A DNA stretch of 64,000 nt from Chitinophagales bacterium. GTDB taxonomy: Bacteria > Bacteroidota > Bacteroidia > Chitinophagales > UBA2359. The notes under the pieces are model-generated. The model saw nothing but the letters and a program-made list of their open reading frames with translations, did no database searches and had not been told where the DNA came from. The stretch spans positions 703,501 through 767,500 of the forward strand of contig JAWKLZ010000003.1 in NCBI GenBank assembly GCA_041392475.1, written 5' to 3'. Shown here in pieces: positions 53,989-63,289 of the stretch (position 1 is its first letter; each line of letters starts with the position of its first letter). A program made the translations under genes and the position numbers.

Positions 53989-55626
53989 ATGCAGCGAATA
54001 TATTCTACAATATTGTTTTTATTAAGTTTGATGGTGTGTAGTCATACCTTATACGGCCAAAATCAAGGTGTTTTATCAGGTGATTTGCAGTTTAATACCC
54101 GCTTTTTTGAGTCGGATAGTACACGAGATGCCACGAATACACCCTTTTATGATTACCTCAAATACAGTGCTGATGCTTGGTTCAATCTGAACTATCAGGT
54201 TTCTGGCTACAATATGGGTGTGCGTTTTGATATGTTCAATAACTCCAACATTTTCAATGCTACTCGTGAAGTAAATGAACTTGGGTTGGGATTTTGGTAT
54301 ATTTCCAAAAAAATAGACAAACTTGATTTAACGGCAGGGTATTTTTATGAGCAGTTTGGTTCGGGTATTATTTTCAGAGCTTATGAAGCACGTCCTTTGG
54401 GAATTGACCAAGCCATTCAAGGCATCCGATTGAAGTATGAACTCAGCGACCATTGGCGCATTACAGGCTTTACAGGCCGTCAAAGAAACCGCTTTGAAAC
54501 CTACAAACCTGTTGTCAAAGGAGCAAATATTTCGGGCTATATCAAAGCGAGTGAAAAGGTGAATTTAACACCGGGTTTTGGGGTAGTTAACCGCACGATT
54601 GATACCGAAACCATGAACACCATTGCACAAGAAATCAATGGTTATACTTTGGAAAACCGCTTTACTCCAAAATACAATGTCTATGCTGGAACGTTCTACA
54701 ATACATTGTATGCAGGAAGGTTTAGTTGGTACACCGAATATGCCTATAAAACAGAGGATGCTATTAGAAATATGGATGGATTGCTCATCAATCCCAAATA
54801 TGGTAACGTAATTTATAATACGCTTACCTATTCTCAAAAAGGTTTTGGCATCACATTTTTGTATAAATACACCAAAGATTTTGATCTACGAGTTCACCCC
54901 AATGCAGTAGGTAATTTTGGAGCAATCAACTTTTTGCCTCCAATGACCCGTGCCAATAGTTACCGATTGATGTCACGCTACAATGCAGCCACACAGTTGT
55001 TGGGGGAAAAAGCCTTTCAAGTGGATTTGACCTATACTCCTATGAAAGGACTGTCTTTTACTGGGAATCACTCACGTATTACCAATTCTGACAACGACTT
55101 GTTGTTTAGAGAATTTTATTTAGATGCAGAAATCAAGCCTCAAGACAAAAAGAAAAAATGGCGCATTATTTCTGGACTGCAAATGGTGGATTACAACCAA
55201 ACCGCTTTTGAAGGACCGAAACCAGGGCGAGCTGATTTTGTCCGAACCTTTTCTCCTTTCTTTGAGTACGATTATAAATTTACCCGTCGAAAATCACTGC
55301 GACTTGAGCTGCAATACATGCTGACAGAGCGCAATAGGGTATTGTTTGGAGAAGACAAACCTGAAGAAAAACAAGATTTAGGAAATTGGATATGGGGATT
55401 GGCAGAGTACAATATTGTTCCAAAATGGTCTTTTTCGGCGGGAACGATGTACAATCTCCATGACAATCTTTTTTTCCCGACTTTCTTAGTTGCTCATAAC
55501 CAAAATGCAACTCGTTTTGCACTAAACTATGCGAAACAACCTGCGGGGATCATCTGTACAGGAGGAATTTGCAGATTTGAGCCTGCGTTTAGTGGTTTGA
55601 AGTTGGATGTGACAACTAAGTTTTAG
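53989..55626 (+). CDS. DUF6029-like outer-membrane protein
   Basis: A 545-residue protein with a signal peptide (ending about 24, YGQ) and a long run of alternating strands with aromatic ends (for example NMGVRFDMFNNSNIFN, YNTLYAGRFSWYTEYAYK) typical of a beta-barrel, ending in the aromatic LDVTTKF. The layout matches DUF6029 proteins of Bacteroidota. It is divergent from a TlpA-like protein, with which it may be co-regulated. The methyltransferase frame begins immediately after its stop codon. Confidence 0.75.
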   Translation: MQRIYSTILFLLSLMVCSHTLYGQNQGVLSGDLQFNTRFFESDSTRDATNTPFYDYLKYSADAWFNLNYQVSGYNMGVRFDMFNNSNIFNATREVNELGLGFWYISKKIDKLDLTAGYFYEQFGSGIIFRAYEARPLGIDQAIQGIRLKYELSDHWRITGFTGRQRNRFETYKPVVKGANISGYIKASEKVNLTPGFGVVNRTIDTETMNTIAQEINGYTLENRFTPKYNVYAGTFYNTLYAGRFSWYTEYAYKTEDAIRNMDGLLINPKYGNVIYNTLTYSQKGFGITFLYKYTKDFDLRVHPNAVGNFGAINFLPPMTRANSYRLMSRYNAATQLLGEKAFQVDLTYTPMKGLSFTGNHSRITNSDNDLLFREFYLDAEIKPQDKKKKWRIISGLQMVDYNQTAFEGPKPGRADFVRTFSPFFEYDYKFTRRKSLRLELQYMLTERNRVLFGEDKPEEKQDLGNWIWGLAEYNIVPKWSFSAGTMYNLHDNLFFPTFLVAHNQNATRFALNYAKQPAGIICTGGICRFEPAFSGLKLDVTTKF

Positions 55627-55659
55627 ATGCAGGGCGTTAAAATTCAATTAGATATGATG

Positions 55660-56931
55660 AAAAAGAATTTATTGTCCCTATTTTCGGGATGTGGAGGAAT
55701 GGATATTGGTTTTGAAGGAGGCTTCAAAATACCCAAAACGATATTAAATGATGCTATACATAGAGATTGGGTAGTGGAGGAAGATGATTTTTACTTCCAT
55801 TTGAAGGAAACCATCTTTGAAACAAAATTTGCGAATGATATTAGCAGTCACGCTAGAATTGCTTGGAATGATTATTTTTCGAGAAAACGAGGTTATGATT
55901 TGAATGGAACATACAATGTGGGGAGTATTGTTAATATTGTAAAAGAATACCACGATGGAAATAAAAAAGTCTTTCCCCAAAACATCGAAATAGTGACGGG
56001 CGGTTTTCCCTGTCAAGATTTTAGCGTATCAGGAAAAAGGAAAGGATTTCATTCCCACAAAGACCATAATGGACAAATTATTGAAGACGATATTCCGACA
56101 GAAGAAACAAGGGGAAAGCTTTATATGTGGATGAAAGAAGTCATTGAGATAACTTTACCAAAAATTTTTATTGCAGAAAATGTCAAGGGTTTGGCCAATT
56201 TAGGGAAAGTTAAAGAGGTGATTCAAGCTGATTTTTCTAAGATAGATGGCGACGGCTATTTGGTTTTAGACCCAAAGGTTTTACATGCAGGTAATTATGG
56301 TGTGCCACAATCTCGTGAAAGGATTTTCTTTATTGGTTTCAAGAAATCAGCCTTGACTTCCGAAGCTTTAAAAGAATTGTCTAAAAAGGAAGTTTCAGAA
56401 AAATCCAGCCCTTATCCGACACCAACGCACCGACTAAATGGAGAAATGCACTATTCATCGTTTGAACACCTTATGACGAATTTCACTAAAAGTAAGAATG
56501 TGTTAATGGATTTGAAAGAGCCTGAAAATAGCTGTGATTTGTCACAGAAACATTTTTCTAAGGCAAAGTTTATGGGAATACATTGCCAAGGTCAAAAGGA
56601 AGTAAACCTCGAAAAACTGGCTCCAACTATACGTGCAGAACATCACGGCAACATTGAATATAGAAGATTATCGCTCGAAAATGGAGGGAGTTATGCCAAC
56701 GAAATAGAAATGGGTAAAAAAGAAAGACGATTGACATTGAGGGAATGTGCGAGGATTCAGACATTTCCCGATGATTTTAATTTTGTTTTGCTTTCTGCAG
56801 AGAAAAAGAAAAAATTCTCCTTGAGTCCTTCACAGGGGTATAAGTTGGTCGGCAATGCTGTTCCCCCGCTTTTGGCTTATCACATTGCTAAGAAAATAGA
56901 ATCGAATTGGGAGTTCTATTTTGGGCTATAG
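55660..56931 (+). CDS. Type II C5-cytosine DNA methyltransferase
   Basis: The likely start is one of the two ATGs at 55657-55662, just before KKNLLSLFSGCGG; the longer frame reaches back to 55627. All key motifs are present: motif I LFSGCGGMDIGF, motif IV GGFPCQDFSVSG with the catalytic Cys (residue 129 of the long frame), motif VI AENVKGL, motif VIII QSRERIFFIGF, and motif X LVGNAVPPLLAYHIAKKI. It protects host DNA by methylating C5 of cytosine within a site that cannot be predicted here. The partner nuclease follows after 30 bp. The position right at the stop of a core gene suggests acquisition by transfer. Confidence 0.93.
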   Translation, partial: KKNLLSLFSGCGGMDIGFEGGFKIPKTILNDAIHRDWVVEEDDFYFHLKETIFETKFANDISSHARIAWNDYFSRKRGYDLNGTYNVGSIVNIVKEYHDGNKKVFPQNIEIVTGGFPCQDFSVSGKRKGFHSHKDHNGQIIEDDIPTEETRGKLYMWMKEVIEITLPKIFIAENVKGLANLGKVKEVIQADFSKIDGDGYLVLDPKVLHAGNYGVPQSRERIFFIGFKKSALTSEALKELSKKEVSEKSSPYPTPTHRLNGEMHYSSFEHLMTNFTKSKNVLMDLKEPENSCDLSQKHFSKAKFMGIHCQGQKEVNLEKLAPTIRAEHHGNIEYRRLSLENGGSYANEIEMGKKERRLTLRECARIQTFPDDFNFVLLSAEKKKKFSLSPSQGYKLVGNAVPPLLAYHIAKKIESNWEFYFGL

Positions 56932-56961
56932 TACATTTAAAATCCCCTAAATTTTATCTCA

Positions 56962-57612
56962 ATGAATCCTAATATAGAAGCAACTCGCCTAAACCTATTT
57001 TTACTCGTCTATTTTTATCTTCTGGAACAGGATTTGAATAGTAGAGAAAATGCTTTGGGGAAGATTAAGTTTCAGTCTGAGGAAGCGAATACGGATGAAT
57101 ATTTGAAAAGGTATTTTCAAAAGTATTTATTGTCAAACAACAGTATTCGAAGTACTATCTTGAAATATATATCTTTAATTGTTGATTCAGAAAAATTTAG
57201 TGTAGAAGTTGCAGCACTGCAAAATTTTGAAATTATGTCTGTTCTGCTACCTGAACAACTTTCAGATGAACAAAAACAACAAATTGCAGCTTCAAAAAAA
57301 TCAGTCTATACCAATCCAGATTTATTTTTGCAAATAACGGATGGAGAGAATATCTTTTTTGAATCATTGGAACTTAAATCAACAAAAAGTAACAATATTT
57401 CTGGTTCAAGTGTACAGCAAGTAAATCCTTTTGAGTGGGTTATTTTTGTGAAAAGAAATGGAGGAAATGTAACGGTTTCAACAGGTCATTATATCAATAG
57501 TATTACTGAAAAATTGCCTTTCCCAGATAGAAGCCCACGTCCTCAAATTGGTTTCAATACCTTACAAGATTGGAATAGAAAATATAGAAAGACAGAAGAT
57601 GGCCTTTATTAG
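56962..57612 (+). CDS. Type II restriction endonuclease, possibly frameshifted
   Basis: A 216-residue protein whose catalytic core is visible: Asp120 in NPDLFLQ, then Glu137-Leu-Lys139 in ESLELKSTKS, a PD-(D/E)XK signature, followed by SVQQVNPFEWVIFVKR. It is the presumed partner of the upstream C5 methyltransferase. The frame ends at KTEDGLY, but an overlapping frame continues with protein-like sequence to 57845 (next entry), so the full enzyme may be about 295 residues with a -1 shift between 57588 and 57612. If the shift is real, the nuclease may be inactive. The recognition site is unknown. Confidence 0.8.
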   Translation: MNPNIEATRLNLFLLVYFYLLEQDLNSRENALGKIKFQSEEANTDEYLKRYFQKYLLSNNSIRSTILKYISLIVDSEKFSVEVAALQNFEIMSVLLPEQLSDEQKQQIAASKKSVYTNPDLFLQITDGENIFFESLELKSTKSNNISGSSVQQVNPFEWVIFVKRNGGNVTVSTGHYINSITEKLPFPDRSPRPQIGFNTLQDWNRKYRKTEDGLY

Positions 57613-57845
57613 TAGAAAGTGTAAGTAGTTTAAACGAGGCTAAAATTAAACTTTTGATGGATTGGCAAGATTATTTAGCCTCTGAATGGTTGGAGATTGT
57701 TAAAAGCGAGCCTGCTAAACAGAATGAAAAATGGTTCAACAATGCCATTAGGAAATTTGCATTGAAGTTTTTGGAACACACTGAGAATCTGAGTAAAATA
57801 GAACGAGAAAAGCTAAAAAGGAAATTAAATTCGTTGATAAAGTAA
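57588..57845 (+). pseudogene. Probable shifted C-terminus of the restriction enzyme, or small separate gene
   Basis: Open from 57588 (after a TAG) to a stop at 57845. The ATG-started part is 63 residues from 57654 (DWQDYLASEWLEIVKSEPAK, then a helical, Lys/Glu-rich end). The sequence before that ATG (WPLLVESVSSLNEAKIKLL) also looks coding and has no start codon, which favours the downstream half of the nuclease displaced by a frameshift over an independent gene. A separate small protein from 57654 remains possible. Confidence 0.5.
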
Positions 57846-57846
57846 A

Positions 57847-59049
57847 CTAACCCATTTCCCCAAACACCCTCTCTTTATCCCCACTTATCTCATAATACCG
57901 ATACACCAACTCCCCATTCACAATCGCCTTTATCTTAAAAATCTGGTAAAGCGGTGTGCCAATTTCCTCCAAAGTGCTGTTCAAAATATGTGCAGACTCC
58001 TTACCATCCAATTGATTCACAAAATGTTCACGCCTCAACGCATGAACAGAGGGCATACCCTCTGCCATACAATCAGGACATTCCGCCTCATCCACATATA
58101 AATTACCCCGTTTGCAGAGAATATTTTGGCGGCTACGGTGTGTATTGCAGGCCAAAGTAGTAATCAAATCGTAATCCAGTGAAATAGTAGCCGTTTCGCC
58201 CAAATCCGTTTTCATGATTTGCAGCAACTCCCCAACCCTCAATTCATCGGAGCGATAAGGCAACTGCGTAATATCTTCTTCCACAATCGAATCATAGAGA
58301 TTGTGCGTTGGACATTCGGGATTGAAGCTCATTTTCGACACACTCAGCTCGTCAATAAAACCATAGACCGACATTCGGTAATCCTTCGGGATTTTTGCGC
58401 CATGCAAATATTTCACAGCCAGTTGCACCTGCAATCCCGCCATAATGGAAGAAATAGTAGGTGAAGTCGGTATTGTAGCCCTACCATCCTCATTTCGTTG
58501 CCGCAATTTGAGGCATGAAAAACGCCGCCAAGCCTCCTCACGCAAATGCTCGTTCAGCGTACAATCCAAACACACATTGAAGGGAGGTGCAAAAATTTTC
58601 ACATCCCCATCCAATTTCCGCAAACCTGCATCAATCAAGAGCGTTTGGGTTTGATAACAATAACGGTTGATGTCAATGCGTCCCTGAATGTTGTCCAAAC
58701 AACCAAACACCGCATCTACATGACGGTAAACACCCCTTCCAAACACATCTTGCACTTTACCAATCACGGGAATCACCTGCACATCAGGATTCATTTCCTT
58801 CAATTTTTCGGCAGCCACTTCCACCTTGTAGCGTCCAATATCGCCTTCTCGAAACAAAACAGTGCGGGTAAGGTTATGGTCTTCAATGGTATCCATATCT
58901 GTCACCAAAATAGTACCTACTCCCAACAGTGCCAAATTCTTCAACACCTCATTACCCAATGCACCTGCTCCTACCACCATTACCGTGGCGTTTTGCAGCA
59001 GTTCCATACTCCATCCCAGTTCCTCAATGCGTTTGTAGCGGTTACTCAT
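57847..59049 (-). CDS. E1-like ThiF/MoeB-family adenylating enzyme
   Basis: About 400 residues from the ATG at 59049, which gives the family start (MSNRYKRIEELGWS). The long frame adds 89 residues overlapping the neighbouring gene and is rejected. It has the nucleotide loop VMVVGAGALGNEVLKNLA, the Asp in TDMDTIEDHNLTRTVLF, Arg/Asn ATP contacts, and Cys pairs CLDC and CPDC that could bind zinc. Unlike MoeB, it carries a C-terminal extension (about 260-400). Enzymes of this fold adenylate the C-terminus of a ubiquitin-like protein. No ubiquitin-like, JAB or E2 gene lies beside it, so the partner is unknown. Confidence 0.8.
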   Translation of the reverse strand: MSNRYKRIEELGWSMELLQNATVMVVGAGALGNEVLKNLALLGVGTILVTDMDTIEDHNLTRTVLFREGDIGRYKVEVAAEKLKEMNPDVQVIPVIGKVQDVFGRGVYRHVDAVFGCLDNIQGRIDINRYCYQTQTLLIDAGLRKLDGDVKIFAPPFNVCLDCTLNEHLREEAWRRFSCLKLRQRNEDGRATIPTSPTISSIMAGLQVQLAVKYLHGAKIPKDYRMSVYGFIDELSVSKMSFNPECPTHNLYDSIVEEDITQLPYRSDELRVGELLQIMKTDLGETATISLDYDLITTLACNTHRSRQNILCKRGNLYVDEAECPDCMAEGMPSVHALRREHFVNQLDGKESAHILNSTLEEIGTPLYQIFKIKAIVNGELVYRYYEISGDKERVFGEMG

Positions 59050-59110
59050 ATTATTACTTAATTTCTTTTTTGTCAATGATTTAAAATCTTTCGTCCAAAG
59101 TCTAAATGTC

Positions 59111-60451
59111 TTATTGTATAGTGAATTTTGTGTTTGAACTTGAACTTTCAATTCGATACTGCTCCAAAACCATAAAAACTGCCCCAATGTAAAACGGCAG
59201 GCAAGGAATTTTGTAGCGCACCAATGCCCCAAAATTGTAGGTCGCAAAGCCCACTGCAAAGGCAAAAAAGAGCGCATACAACAAACAAAAGCTGATAAAA
59301 GGTGTGCCAAAAGCAATTTTTAAGCTGCGAAAAAAACCGACTTTGAAAAACACGTACAGCGTAACCGCCATAAAAGCAGTCCCTTCCAATGCTGCAATCA
59401 ACATCACAGGATTGTTCACTTCAGACAGATAAGGTCGAAACAAAGCAACATTGACCGAAGCAGGAAATTTGGATAAAATGCCTGGAATCGAAAATTCAAT
59501 TTCTCCCAAAGTATAGCCCGTCTGACCCTCATTGCTCAAATAGCCATGCCATGATTGAAAATCCATCGCCATTCCCACAAACTTTCCCAACATATAATAT
59601 CCTATATCAGCGACCCTATCCGACAAAAAATACACCCCCAAAGCAACAGCCGACAACATACAGACATTAAAAAAAATCTTCAAATTTTGCCGACGAGCCA
59701 CCTCCCGATAATGGAAAAATAGCCAATAAGCAGTCGGAATGAAAAATGCCCATAAGATGTAGCCCTTAATTGCATCAATCAACAAACTGCAAATCCATAT
59801 CAGAAAAATAGACACAAGGATTCTATCTCTTTTGATGAGCAGATGGTAAACGCCATAGGTGAATCCACCCACACAACCCATTGTCACCGTATCTTTTAGC
59901 AAGCCAGAACCCCAAAAGAAAACAGAAGGAACAAAGAAAACCGCCATCGCCATCGTATCCTTAGCCTTTGGATATACATCCACAAACACCGTATAAAGCA
60001 ACCACAAACCCATAAAAGATAAAGTGGCAAACAACAGATTCAAGACCCAAAAACTATTGCCACACAAAAAGCCCAAAACCGTAGCGATTCGCACCACCAT
60101 ATATGTATTCTCACCACTGTAATACGGAATTTTATCCGACAGTTCAGAAAGCCGCAAATCGTAGGTATTCGCTTCAGTAGCCCATAGTTCCAAACCCAAT
60201 TTAGGCGAATCTTCAATGGCTTCGGAGAGCGCAACCGTTGATTCGTGATACACAAAAGCATCGCCCAATCCACCATAATAAAAAGCGTAAATGGCACAAA
60301 AAAACAAAGCTCCAAGGATTTTGAAGCCCAAACCCGCCAAGATATACTTCCGCCCAACATGGTGTTTGTAAACGGTTTCACGAATGATGAATGCCGTTAT
60401 CAAAATCACCACAATAAAAAGAGGTAATAAAAATACATCAAGAAGGGTCAT
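59111..60451 (-). CDS. Multi-pass membrane protein of envelope operon
   Basis: A 446-residue protein with about ten to twelve hydrophobic helices and no recognised catalytic motif. It starts TLLDVFLLPLFIVVILITAFII and has a loop with YSGENTYMVVR and a helix pair VPSVFFWGSGLLKDTVTMG. The ATG overlaps the stop of the upstream glycosyltransferase-like gene by 4 bp, so they form an operon. This fits a role in polysaccharide or cell-surface assembly. Function unknown. Confidence 0.6.
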   Translation of the reverse strand: MTLLDVFLLPLFIVVILITAFIIRETVYKHHVGRKYILAGLGFKILGALFFCAIYAFYYGGLGDAFVYHESTVALSEAIEDSPKLGLELWATEANTYDLRLSELSDKIPYYSGENTYMVVRIATVLGFLCGNSFWVLNLLFATLSFMGLWLLYTVFVDVYPKAKDTMAMAVFFVPSVFFWGSGLLKDTVTMGCVGGFTYGVYHLLIKRDRILVSIFLIWICSLLIDAIKGYILWAFFIPTAYWLFFHYREVARRQNLKIFFNVCMLSAVALGVYFLSDRVADIGYYMLGKFVGMAMDFQSWHGYLSNEGQTGYTLGEIEFSIPGILSKFPASVNVALFRPYLSEVNNPVMLIAALEGTAFMAVTLYVFFKVGFFRSLKIAFGTPFISFCLLYALFFAFAVGFATYNFGALVRYKIPCLPFYIGAVFMVLEQYRIESSSSNTKFTIQ

Positions 60452-61959
60452 TCAGATTTTTTTTGTTTTACGATACCCAACAACAAAATGTGGCCATTCC
60501 CAAAACGCTTGACAATTGCATAGTTTTTCAAATAATCACTTGCCTCAATTTCGGGAATGTAATAATAATTGTATTCATTGGGTTTCAATTTTTTATCACT
60601 AAATACTTCCACATTCGGCAATCCTTCTACATACCGATAATATGCCACACTTGGAAACATCAACCAATGAACGCCCAAAGATAAAGTTTTATGTTGAGCA
60701 CTTGATTGTTGCGCCATAAAATCCAACATAGCAGGCGTGTCGGCATCAAAACCCCATTCATAACTTTGGCGAATATTGACAGTTTGAAGTAGGTGAAAGG
60801 TAAGCATTGCAGCAAAAAAAACGGCAATTGTTTTCACCAACAACCATCGCCTTCCATACCATAAAAAGGCAAACAACAGCCACATTGCCAAAGGCAATAA
60901 ATACAAAGCCGTTCTGCCAACAGCATATTTTCCTTCAAAAAGAACAACATACAAAACCTGCAAACCGACTACTCCAACCAACAAGGCACTGAATAGCTGC
61001 AATGCCTTTAGATTTTGAAGCAGAGAAATCTCGCTTCTTTTATACAAATCCCCAGTTAATTTTGGCTTATGGTACAAAAAACCTCCAATAATTGCCCATA
61101 AAAAAGCAGCAAGCAGAATTGGAAGCAGAACACCTGCAATGATTTGAAGGTCAAAGTTTCCAAAGTACTGAACCCCATATAAATTCCATCGAATCAAACT
61201 CCCTAGGGTATCGGCAATAAATCCCGTTTGTCCACCTATATAAAAAGCCTTGTTTTCCAGCAGATTCTTCAAAGGAACAATTGTCACCAAAGCCAAAACC
61301 AAGCTCGCTCCGCCCACGATTTGAACAACCATGTCATGCTTCACCCACAACTTCATAGACTTCACCCGATGCGTTAATACCACAGAATGAACCACAAACA
61401 ACAAAACAAGGCTCATGTAATAAAACCCAAAAACAAAATTGCTGTAGCTTGCCAAAGCTGCAAAACCCAAAGCGGCTATCACTTTTTTGCTTTGATAATC
61501 ATTGAAGTAGAAAAATGTATAGTAAATACTTCCCATCATAAAAGCAATTCCCAAACCATATCCTCTACTCAAAGAAAAAAACTCCAACAGATAAGGGTGA
61601 AAGTTTAGAAATGAAATGCCTATGACTATCCAAAAAGGTTTTGTGGTCAGTTTTTGAAGCAATCGAAGGGAGAAGAAAAAGTACAAGCCATAGGACAGTA
61701 AAACGGGAAGTCGAATAAAAAACACTTGATTTCCAAACAATCCAGTACTGCATTTCACCAAAAGCGTATGAAAAATATGGTTGGTTGCAGAAGCAGGAAT
61801 ACACAGCAGCGTATTTTGAAGCGGCACCACCACATACTCCAAAAAAGTACCCGCTTCATCGTGTGTTATCGGAATGAAATAGCTGCGTAAGGTGAGGTAA
61901 ACAAATAGGGCAAAACCAATTGCCCAATAAAGCATTGAAGTTAGATTTTCATTTCTCAC
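60448..61959 (-). CDS. GT-C-type glycosyltransferase-like membrane protein
   Basis: A 503-residue membrane protein with about ten helices. The loop after the first helix carries an Asp-Glu pair in ITHDEAGTFLEY, and later FSLSRGYGLGIAFM. Both patterns are typical of GT-C (PMT/ArnT-like) enzymes that use lipid-linked sugars on the periplasmic side. The C-terminal part (about 390-500) is soluble. It overlaps its neighbours by 4 bp on both sides (60448-60451 and 61956-61959), so all three genes are translationally coupled. Confidence 0.65.
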   Translation of the reverse strand: MRNENLTSMLYWAIGFALFVYLTLRSYFIPITHDEAGTFLEYVVVPLQNTLLCIPASATNHIFHTLLVKCSTGLFGNQVFFIRLPVLLSYGLYFFFSLRLLQKLTTKPFWIVIGISFLNFHPYLLEFFSLSRGYGLGIAFMMGSIYYTFFYFNDYQSKKVIAALGFAALASYSNFVFGFYYMSLVLLFVVHSVVLTHRVKSMKLWVKHDMVVQIVGGASLVLALVTIVPLKNLLENKAFYIGGQTGFIADTLGSLIRWNLYGVQYFGNFDLQIIAGVLLPILLAAFLWAIIGGFLYHKPKLTGDLYKRSEISLLQNLKALQLFSALLVGVVGLQVLYVVLFEGKYAVGRTALYLLPLAMWLLFAFLWYGRRWLLVKTIAVFFAAMLTFHLLQTVNIRQSYEWGFDADTPAMLDFMAQQSSAQHKTLSLGVHWLMFPSVAYYRYVEGLPNVEVFSDKKLKPNEYNYYYIPEIEASDYLKNYAIVKRFGNGHILLLGIVKQKKSE

Positions 61960-62999
61960 AAATCCACATCCAATTTCCGCAACAAATTCCCTACCAAAGA
62001 CTTATCGCCCAAACCTACTTCATAGCGAACCCCATAAAAGAAAGCATTGTTCAAGTCAAAACTATTCACCTTTTGCCGCCCATCCCAAAAAGTGATGTTT
62101 TGATTGAGCAAAGTACCAATTTCCATTTGAAGACGGGCCTTATCACTCAGCTTGTACTGCACCGTTGAAGTAGCTTGTAGATAAGTCGCCGACAAATGTA
62201 GTCTATCCCGCACATTTTCTTCAAAAAAGAAATGTTGGTTTTCAAATCCCGTTTCAAAACCACTCATCGTAGCGGCAAGCGTTACTCGAATTTTTTTGTC
62301 CTTTTTATACACCAATTTCGCTTGATACGGCAAAATCAACTGCAAATGGAAAACAGGTGGAATGCTAAAACTCGTACCTGCAAACGGCACAGGCAAAACT
62401 TTGTTGTTGCGGTAATGAATAGCGAGCCCATAATAATTTATCGAAGCCAATTTATTCATTTTTGCTCGACCAATAAAACCCGTAAAGCGTGTTTTTAACT
62501 GATTAAAAGTTGCTCCTTCCTCCGAAAAAGATAGGTTGGCATTGTAGAAAATGATGCCCAATTCTGGTCGAATATGCACTCCTTCAATGCCCGTCGTGAA
62601 ATAGTAAGCCGTATGCCCATCTTGGTCAAAACTCATATCCATATTGCGGACACCCCCGCCCACATTCCACAAAATCTGGTAAGCACTCACATCCAAAGGA
62701 ATGGTTTCAAACAAGCCCTTCAATCCTTTGGTCGCCACTTTGAAAATGTTCTTCAATTTGCCCAGATTCAAATCCAATCCCACTCGCCCTTTTATCGGAA
62801 TACTTGCCTGAAAACCAATTGCATTGCTGCCAAAAGAAAGACTATCCAAGTCCTTCAATTGACTATCCGCCTGCCATTCTCCAAGTCCTGTGAGATGCGG
62901 TCGGAAAAAATGGTGTATTTCTCGGATGCCTAAGTTTTGGGCATGGAGAATCGATAGATTGGATTGTAAGATAATTAGTAGGAAGAGTATCTTTTTCAT
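61956..62999 (-). CDS. Outer-membrane beta-barrel-like protein, first gene of envelope operon
   Basis: A 347-residue protein with a signal peptide (ending about 20, HAQ). The body is made of many strands with aromatic girdles (GRVGLDLNLGKL, IRPELGIIFYNANLSF, LQLILPYQAKLVY, FFYGVRYEVGLG), like DUF5723-type Bacteroidota outer-membrane proteins. Its stop overlaps the next gene by 4 bp. The gene order (barrel, GT-C-like enzyme, membrane protein) suggests a small surface-glycan or sorting module; this is inference. Confidence 0.6.
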   Translation of the reverse strand: MKKILFLLIILQSNLSILHAQNLGIREIHHFFRPHLTGLGEWQADSQLKDLDSLSFGSNAIGFQASIPIKGRVGLDLNLGKLKNIFKVATKGLKGLFETIPLDVSAYQILWNVGGGVRNMDMSFDQDGHTAYYFTTGIEGVHIRPELGIIFYNANLSFSEEGATFNQLKTRFTGFIGRAKMNKLASINYYGLAIHYRNNKVLPVPFAGTSFSIPPVFHLQLILPYQAKLVYKKDKKIRVTLAATMSGFETGFENQHFFFEENVRDRLHLSATYLQATSTVQYKLSDKARLQMEIGTLLNQNITFWDGRQKVNSFDLNNAFFYGVRYEVGLGDKSLVGNLLRKLDVDL

Positions 63000-63289
63000 A
63001 CTTCTAAAGTAGCAAGAATTGATGGTATAAAACTATAAATGAACAAGATTTTAAGTAACCACCTACTTTTTAGTGAACAAATATCCATTTATCCCTATTC
63101 AAGCTAAGCCCCATTCAACTCCTTTGAATAGATTTACTTCAGCAAAATACCGCCTCATACTTTAACAAATATCTATTTTTTTCATAACCTTTTTTAAACC
63201 CCATCGTACAAGAAAATGAGTTTTGTCATATTAATATCATATTGAAGCTAACACAGACCACCCCAACTATTCGCCCAAATTATTAGGTT

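Noticed and set aside
59050..59316. 89-residue N-terminal extension of the ThiF-like protein
   Set aside because: It overlaps the neighbouring membrane-protein gene and lacks ThiF similarity; the ATG at 59049 gives the normal N-terminus.
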